From NCBI GenBank assembly GCA_018268995.1, contig JAFDVL010000026.1, positions 1 through 36,077 on the forward strand: a stretch of DNA of 36,077 nucleotides. The letters are read 5' to 3'. Origin of the DNA: Acidobacteriota bacterium. Its GTDB lineage: Bacteria; Acidobacteriota; Blastocatellia; RBC074. The notes beneath the pieces are model-generated. The model searched no databases. It was not told where the DNA came from and worked only from the letters and a program-made list of their open reading frames with translations. A program made the translations under genes and the position numbers. Of the stretch, positions 30,759-36,077 are shown piece after piece. Each line of letters starts with the position of its first letter. Positions within the stretch are counted from its first letter, which is position 1.

Positions 30759-31882
30759 TGCTTTGTCCTCTTTCGGGAAGTAACAATGGCGCGACCTTCG
30801 AGCCAGCGGCGCGTCTTTTCAATCTCTGCGGCCAGCAATTTTTCATCTGGCAAAGCGACACGGTATTCCGCCGCCAACACTTTGTTCGTCAATCCTGCCA
30901 GTGCATAACGCGCTACGGCAGCATCCTGTTCAGCGCAGAGAATCAAGCCAACGGGCGGGTTTTCATCAGCGTGAGTCCAATGTTCGGCAGCATAATTCAG
31001 GTACAAATTCATTTGCCCAACATCCGCATGCGTAAATTTGCCGAGCTTCAAATCAATAATTATCAGGCAACGCAAACGGCGATGATAAAAGACCAAATCT
31101 ACGCGATACCATTCGTTGCCGATGCGCAGCCGCTTCTGCCGACCAATGAACGCAAAATCATTGCCGAGTTCAAGCAGAAAATCCTGGAGGTGCAGCACCA
31201 GATTTTTCTCTAACTCGTTTTCCGAATACTTGTCATCCAGTCCGAGGAATTCGAGAAACAGCGGGTCTTTGATTTCTTCTTCGGGCGTGACGGCATCTTC
31301 GGGTTTGGCCTTTGCGCCTTTGGTCAACATTGCCGCTTTGTTGCGTGATAACGCGGTGCGTTCATAAAACAACGTCGAGATTTGCCGATCCAATTGGCGC
31401 ACCGTCCAGCCACCACGCAAGGCTTCGGTTTCATAAAAGGCGCGGGCTTCGGGCGAGCGACTGCGGCGCGTTAAGATGACATAATGCGACCAGGGAAGCT
31501 GAAATCGCTTCATTAAATCTTCCGGTGCGAATTTCCGAGACACTGTCTCGGAAATCTCCAGTGCAGGGTAAGTCAGGTAAAATAGGCGCATCGTTTCCAG
31601 GTTATCCGCTGAAAACCCCCGCCCAAATTTTGCCGTCAAATCTCGTGCTAGTTCCCGCAATAAGGCTTTCCCATACGCCGCTCGCTTTTCCCCTTTTTGC
31701 TCATATTCCACAATGCGGCGACCAACTTCCCAATAGGTCGCGGTTATGACCGCATTTACGGCTCGAACAGCAGTGCGCCGGGCGGATTCGATCAAAGAAA
31801 CAAGTTCGCTTAGTACGCCATCGTAGCCCGCCATCTTGTTCTCAGTTTTGCTTAACTCCGGTTTCTTTTTCGGTTTCGTCAT
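30755..31882 (-). CDS. YhcG-type PDDEXK nuclease (DUF1016)
   Basis: A 375-residue protein of the YhcG/DUF1016 family. It has an N-terminal helical DNA-binding-type domain (about 20-180: YWEVGRRIVEYE, LPWSHYVILTR, RQLDRQISTLFYER) and a C-terminal PD-(D/E)xK core, with Asp262 (VDLVFYHRRL), Asp277-x-Lys279 (IIIDLKLGKF) and Gln290 (QMNLYLNY). The catalytic residues appear intact. Four-nt ATGA overlaps with both hsdM and hsdS place it inside the restriction operon as a stoichiometric partner. In other genomes the family lies near restriction systems; the role is not settled. Confidence 0.9.
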   Translation of the reverse strand: MTKPKKKPELSKTENKMAGYDGVLSELVSLIESARRTAVRAVNAVITATYWEVGRRIVEYEQKGEKRAAYGKALLRELARDLTAKFGRGFSADNLETMRLFYLTYPALEISETVSRKFAPEDLMKRFQLPWSHYVILTRRSRSPEARAFYETEALRGGWTVRQLDRQISTLFYERTALSRNKAAMLTKGAKAKPEDAVTPEEEIKDPLFLEFLGLDDKYSENELEKNLVLHLQDFLLELGNDFAFIGRQKRLRIGNEWYRVDLVFYHRRLRCLIIIDLKLGKFTHADVGQMNLYLNYAAEHWTHADENPPVGLILCAEQDAAVARYALAGLTNKVLAAEYRVALPDEKLLAAEIEKTRRWLEGRAIVTSRKRTKQ

Positions 31883-33732
31883 AGACTTTCCTTGTGTTGT
31901 AAAACGCTTTTGATTTCCTGCATCAATTCTGCGATGCGCTGTTCCTTCTGCAAAATATCTTCGACCAACCGTTCCGGCGGCAAATGCTCGAAGTCCTGTT
32001 TGGCATTCGGGTTCTTGCGGTCGAGGTTGTAAATCGGCCAGTAGATTGCATCGCCTTTCGCCTTTTCTTCTTTAGCGATGTCGCGCTGCTGGCGCAGGCG
32101 GGCTTGCACGGCGCTGCGCTGCATTTTCAAGCGTTCCAACTCCGCCGCCGTATCCATTGCAGCCGTCAGCAAACTGCCGGGCTTTTGCAGTTCGTTGATT
32201 TGTTCGGTGCGTTCCTTTTCTTCTTTCTCCAGTTGTTTGGCCTGTTGTGCGGCTTGTTCGGCGGCCTCCCAATGCGGCGTGGCTTGCGCGATGGCGTCGT
32301 CATACATCTGCCGGAAATTCACGCGCCACGCCTGTTCGTTTTCCTCGCGGTGATTCCACCACGCCAGACACGCGGCGAATTCTTCCAACTGAATCGGCGC
32401 GGTTTTGGTGTAGTTCTTGCGACCTGCGGGCATCGGTTGTTCGTAATACCAAATTTCATTGGTCGGGCCGGAGCGATCAAAAAACAAGAGGTTCGTCGGG
32501 ATAGTTGAGTACGGCGCGAAAACACCATTCGGCAACCGCACAATCGTGTGCAAATTGAAATCGCCTAGCAGTTCTTCTTTGATACGCGCGCAAACGCCAT
32601 CACCAAAAAGCATCCCGTTGCCAACTATGATTGCCGCGCGACCCGGCTTCGGCTGACGCTTGAGCCTCCGCATTACCAATTGCAGAAAGAGTAGATTGGT
32701 ATCCGCAGTCTGCTTGTCTTGCGGAAAGTTCGAGATAATGCCGCGTTCCTCTTCGCCACCAAAAAGCGGGGCTGTGATGACAATGTCGTAGCGATCCCGA
32801 TCTCCGATTTCAGTAATCTTCACATCCAGACTGTTGTTCGCGTGAATTTGCGGCGCTTCCAACCCGTGCAGCAACAGATTCATTTGCGCCAGCAGGAACG
32901 GCAGCGGTTTGGCTTCGCCGCCGTAGATGCTGCGTTCCTGTAAGGTGTGGCGGTCTTCGACGGTCTGGCATTGCTTTTCCAGATGCGCAAACGCTTCGAC
33001 CAGAAAGCCGCCTGTACCGCAGGCCGGATCAAGCACGGTTTCACCGAGTCGGGGATTAATGAGTTCGACCATCAACCGCACGACGGCACGCGGCGTATAA
33101 AACTCGCCCGAATCCCCAGCCGCATCGCGCATTTCCTTGAGCATGGATTCATACAAATGCCCCAGCGTGTGAATCTCTTCGCTGGACGTGAAATGAATGC
33201 CATTGATTTTGTTGATGACATCGCGCAGCAAATAGCCATTGATCATGCGGTTCGTGATGCCTTTGAAAACCGTCGCAATCACGTCGCGCCGATCACCGCC
33301 GGTAGCGATGCCTTGTAAAGATTTCAGATACGCAAACAACCCCGCGCCGCGTGTGCCATCCGGGCGCATCGCTTCGTCGTTGTTGACGAACGCGATCAAT
33401 TCATCGCCCGTGATGCCTTCGGCTTTCGCGGCCCAATCGCGCCAACGATAAGGCGCTTCAATGGCGGGTTTGAACGCTTCGCCCTGCAACACGGCTTCGG
33501 TTTCGCGCAGGTTCTCCATGTCGTCGAGAAACTTGAGAAACATAATCCACGTCAGCATCGGCAAGCGATCCAGATCGCCACTCAAGCCTTTGTCCTTGCG
33601 CATAATGTCGCGCGCGGATTTGACGATGCTGCCGAGTTGCTGCGCGGTCGTCAGCACGGGCTGCGGCTTTTTGGTGCGTTTGGTTTTGGGTAGGGTTGCT
33701 GTTTCGATCAGGTTGAGTTGTTCAGTTTTCAT
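31879..33732 (-). CDS. hsdM: Type I restriction-modification methyltransferase subunit, atypical motif IV
   Basis: A 617-residue HsdM/N6_Mtase protein with an N-terminal helical domain and SAM motif I intact (VLDPACGTGGF, 234-244); motif X-like SGEFYTPRAVVRLM is at 208-221. The catalytic motif IV, normally NPPF/Y, reads TAPLFGG at 320-326 (DNA 32761-32775: ACA GCC CCG CTT TTT), so the Asn is Ala and the second Pro is Leu. The rest of the domain and C-terminal helical tail are complete. This would be expected to weaken or abolish adenine methylation if the alignment is right. Coupled to the nuclease gene by a 4-nt overlap. Confidence 0.9.
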   Translation of the reverse strand: MKTEQLNLIETATLPKTKRTKKPQPVLTTAQQLGSIVKSARDIMRKDKGLSGDLDRLPMLTWIMFLKFLDDMENLRETEAVLQGEAFKPAIEAPYRWRDWAAKAEGITGDELIAFVNNDEAMRPDGTRGAGLFAYLKSLQGIATGGDRRDVIATVFKGITNRMINGYLLRDVINKINGIHFTSSEEIHTLGHLYESMLKEMRDAAGDSGEFYTPRAVVRLMVELINPRLGETVLDPACGTGGFLVEAFAHLEKQCQTVEDRHTLQERSIYGGEAKPLPFLLAQMNLLLHGLEAPQIHANNSLDVKITEIGDRDRYDIVITAPLFGGEEERGIISNFPQDKQTADTNLLFLQLVMRRLKRQPKPGRAAIIVGNGMLFGDGVCARIKEELLGDFNLHTIVRLPNGVFAPYSTIPTNLLFFDRSGPTNEIWYYEQPMPAGRKNYTKTAPIQLEEFAACLAWWNHREENEQAWRVNFRQMYDDAIAQATPHWEAAEQAAQQAKQLEKEEKERTEQINELQKPGSLLTAAMDTAAELERLKMQRSAVQARLRQQRDIAKEEKAKGDAIYWPIYNLDRKNPNAKQDFEHLPPERLVEDILQKEQRIAELMQEIKSVLQHKESL

Positions 33733-33749
33733 TCAATGTCTGGGAATTC

Positions 33750-33841
33750 AACGCAAAGGATCAAAGAGGCAAAGGGGCAAAGGTCGTGCAGGATTCTCAA
33801 GGATTATTCTTTGAACCTTTGCTCCTTTGCCCCTTTGCGTT
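33750..33841. repeat. Imperfect inverted repeat in the hsdR-hsdM gap
   Basis: AACGCAAAGG-type arms: left 33750-33784 (AACGCAAAGGATCAAAGAGG onward) and right 33816-33841 (CCTTTGCCCCTTTGCGTT at its end) pair with gaps. The CAAAGG unit repeats within each arm. It is a palindromic intergenic element in an otherwise overlapping operon. Confidence 0.6.
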
Positions 33842-33857
33842 ACGTCTTACAATTGAT

Positions 33858-36077
33858 CTATGCAGCATAAAGCAGGCTTTGCATTTCATTCACCGCGTTT
33901 CTCAGTTGATTGGCTCCGCCGAAGTAATTGGCAATTTCAATAACGTTGCCGTACTTCGAGATGGGTTCGTTTTTCAAAGTGTCAGGAATGGCGAATTCTG
34001 CAATGCCATGTGCGGCATATTTATTGAGCAATTCGTTAAGAATAGCTCTGGCTTCGTCGCCAAACTGGTCAAAGAAATCTTTCTTTTCCCGGCGCAATTT
34101 TTCGGCGCGTTGTCGGCGCGTCAGCAGTGGAGCATTGAACGCCAGATGGCACAGAAGGTCAAACGGGTCGGCGTCAGGATGTTTCATCTGCGCCGCGAGT
34201 TCGTCAAAGCTGATGCCGCGTTCGGCCAGCAGTTCAATAATCTCGGCGCGTTGTTCGGCGTCAGCCCACCGCTTGCGCATCACATCGGCGGATGGATACA
34301 GCGTGCGCACTTTTTCCGCTGTAAAATCGGTGTATTTGATGACGCGAAGCTGTTTCCCGTCAGCGTCCAGTTCATGCACCATATCCGCCGCAATCTCTGC
34401 CGAACCGCCATCAAAATACAGCTTGCGCGGGAGCATCGGCACATCGGGTTTGATGCTGGCTTGTCCGGTGGGAATGTCGCGGACGGGTTCGTCATCGGGT
34501 TCTGTTTCTGGCTCTACGACAATTTCAGTCCCGGCAATTGTGTTGCCCGCTTCGTCTACGTTGACTTCGGTAATCAACGCCGGGAAGCCGTCAAAATCAG
34601 GGTCGGCAAACAGTCGCGTCGCGCTGCCCGTGTAGTCAATGATATTGAAAAACAGCTTGCCGTAATCTTCGCGCAGGCGTGTGCCGCGCCCGATGATTTG
34701 CTTGAACTCCGTCATCGAATTGATGATACGCACCAGCACGACATTCTTGCACGTCTCGGCGTCTACGCCGGTCGTCAGCAATTGCGAGGTGGTCAGGATC
34801 ACAGGCGTGGTGGTTTCGATGTCCTGAAATTTGGACAGGTAACCGCGCCCGACATCGCCTTCATCGGCGGTCACGCGGCAGACGTAATTGGGATATTGGC
34901 GCGTCAGATCGGTGTTGAGGTTGTTCAGTTCGCGCCGCATTTCATCGGCATGTTCCTGATCCACGCAAAAGACGATGGTCTTGTTGAAGCGTCCATCCTT
35001 TTGCATAAACGCCGCCAGATGTTTGGCAATCGCTTTTGTCCGCGCGCGCAGAGAAATGACCCGCTCGAAATCTTTGGTTTCGTATTGTTCGTCCGGGATG
35101 GCGCGCCGGTAACGATCCAGTTCACCGGCATTCGGTCGCCAGCCCGTCGCATCAAAGGTCGTGACGACGCGATGCACACGATACGGCGCAAGAAAGCCGT
35201 CCTGAATGCCTTGCTTGAGCGAGTATTGATAGAGCGGATTGCCGAAGTATTGATAGGTGTCTTTGTTGTCTTCGCGCAAGGGCGTGGCGGTCAAACCGAG
35301 TTGATAGGCAGGCGCGAAGTATTCGAGGATTTCGCGCCAACTCCCTTTTTCATTCGCGCTGCCGCGATGACATTCGTCCACGATAATCAAATCAAAGAAA
35401 TCGGGCGCAAATTCTTTGTACAAACCCGGACGGTTTTCGTCCTTTGCCAATGCCTGATAGATGGCGAAATACAATTCGCGGCCTTTGTTGGCTACGCCGT
35501 TTTCAATCTTCCAGCGCGCATCACCGAACGTTGAGAAGATTTTGTCTTTCGGATCATCCACCAGAATATTGCGGTCGGCCAAAAACAAAATGCGCGGGCG
35601 GCGATAGTCTCCGCTTGTGTTCCAACGCGAACTCCACAGCTTCCAGCAAATTTGGAAGGCCACCATTGTTTTGCCCGTTCCCGTCGCCATCGTCAGCAAC
35701 ATCCGGCGTTTCTGTTGCAGCACGGCTTGTACCGCGCGGTTGATAGCGACTTCCTGATAGTAGCGTGGTAGTTTGCCCGACGTGAGATTGAACGGTGTGA
35801 GCAATTTGTTCACGATCTCTTCGCCCGAAATGCCATCGTGTTCACAGAGTCGTTGCCACAATTCATCGGGTGTGGGAAAGGTGTCGAGTTCACTTTCGAG
35901 GCCCGTCAAAAAATCATACTCGACAATACCGTGACCATTGGTCGCGTAGGCGAATTTGAGGCCGAGGCTTTCGGCATATTCTTTGGCTTGTTGCAGTCCT
36001 TGCCCCGGTCGCAGGTATTCGGCTTTGGCTTCGACGACCGCAATCATAAAATCGCGCGTATAACGCAACAGATAATC
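33858..36077 (-). CDS. hsdR: Type I restriction-modification restriction subunit (5' end outside window)
   Basis: The ATP-dependent translocase/endonuclease subunit; about 739 residues are visible and the frame continues past the right edge. The N-terminal part retains the nuclease EAK (MIAVVEAKAE), the last element of the PD-(D/E)xK site. The helicase core has Walker A ATGTGKT, DECH (LIIVDECHRG), TATP motif III, and GRGTRLRED as motif VI. The C-terminal region is helical. The product cleaves unmodified DNA after translocation. First gene of the visible restriction operon. Confidence 0.94.
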   Translation of the reverse strand, partial: DYLLRYTRDFMIAVVEAKAEYLRPGQGLQQAKEYAESLGLKFAYATNGHGIVEYDFLTGLESELDTFPTPDELWQRLCEHDGISGEEIVNKLLTPFNLTSGKLPRYYQEVAINRAVQAVLQQKRRMLLTMATGTGKTMVAFQICWKLWSSRWNTSGDYRRPRILFLADRNILVDDPKDKIFSTFGDARWKIENGVANKGRELYFAIYQALAKDENRPGLYKEFAPDFFDLIIVDECHRGSANEKGSWREILEYFAPAYQLGLTATPLREDNKDTYQYFGNPLYQYSLKQGIQDGFLAPYRVHRVVTTFDATGWRPNAGELDRYRRAIPDEQYETKDFERVISLRARTKAIAKHLAAFMQKDGRFNKTIVFCVDQEHADEMRRELNNLNTDLTRQYPNYVCRVTADEGDVGRGYLSKFQDIETTTPVILTTSQLLTTGVDAETCKNVVLVRIINSMTEFKQIIGRGTRLREDYGKLFFNIIDYTGSATRLFADPDFDGFPALITEVNVDEAGNTIAGTEIVVEPETEPDDEPVRDIPTGQASIKPDVPMLPRKLYFDGGSAEIAADMVHELDADGKQLRVIKYTDFTAEKVRTLYPSADVMRKRWADAEQRAEIIELLAERGISFDELAAQMKHPDADPFDLLCHLAFNAPLLTRRQRAEKLRREKKDFFDQFGDEARAILNELLNKYAAHGIAEFAIPDTLKNEPISKYGNVIEIANYFGGANQLRNAVNEMQSLLYAA

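Noticed and set aside
33786..35534. Long plus-strand open frame (582 codons) opposite hsdR
   Set aside because: It is antisense to an unmistakable hsdR with intact motifs; its composition is that of a shadow frame and no ribosome site or family is visible.
1..36077. tRNA, rRNA or known riboswitch
   Set aside because: No cloverleaf with CCA-type end, rRNA-conserved block or recognisable riboswitch core was seen by reading; a covariance-model scan was not possible.

Overview
The window looks like a chromosomal segment of a diderm soil-type bacterium, most likely Acidobacteriota (Blastocatellia-like). This is inferred from mid-range GC, the large secreted TPR-CHAT proteins, many signal-peptide proteins with A-x-A/G|Q cleavage sites, and expanded paralogous esterases. 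No rRNA or tRNA gene was seen, so the taxonomy is tentative.

Layout. Positions 1-2089 (minus) hold an electron-transfer flavoprotein operon: etfB, a small coiled-coil gene, then etfA running off the left edge. A HEAT-repeat M1 aminopeptidase (2224-4830) follows. Next is a co-directional minus-strand block which, read in transcription order from 14412 down to 5034, comprises an ECF sigma factor, two secreted esterase paralogues, a membrane zinc-finger anti-sigma-like protein, and two coupled secreted TPR-CHAT (caspase-like) proteins. Divergent from the sigma gene, 14.5-23.6 kb (plus) is a run of secreted small or unusual proteins. 23.7-26.5 kb (minus) holds a ubiquitin-like MoaD/ThiS protein translationally coupled to a BNR propeller protein, and a duplicated TPR protein. 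26.8-28.9 kb (plus) holds two more small secreted proteins and a third esterase. From 29.1 kb to the right edge (minus) is a type I restriction-modification operon (hsdR-hsdM-PDDEXK nuclease-hsdS), ending in a decayed fic remnant.

The main discovery is an ECF-type promoter regulon readable directly from the DNA. Eight sites share TGATACA, exactly 16 nt, then CACTAYTTANCGAR (a few mismatches in the second box). They precede the two esterases beside the sigma gene and six secreted-protein transcription units. The -35 box of one site begins on the stop codon of the sigma gene. The linked sigma factor is the obvious candidate regulator.

Several proteins in this divergent block are not normal domains. 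They are basic, low-complexity secreted chains studded with short shards that look like signature motifs of unrelated conserved families: a CsgG strand (shared at DNA level with the neighbouring CsgG-like gene), Hcp tube-protein loops, M43 metalloprotease HEVGH and MDYTDD motifs, an AAA+ Walker-B segment and a DUF1559 LLPYMEQ motif. I know of no described system of this type. A sigma-controlled, exported 'motif-shard' protein set next to secreted caspase-like proteases is the most interesting feature of the window.
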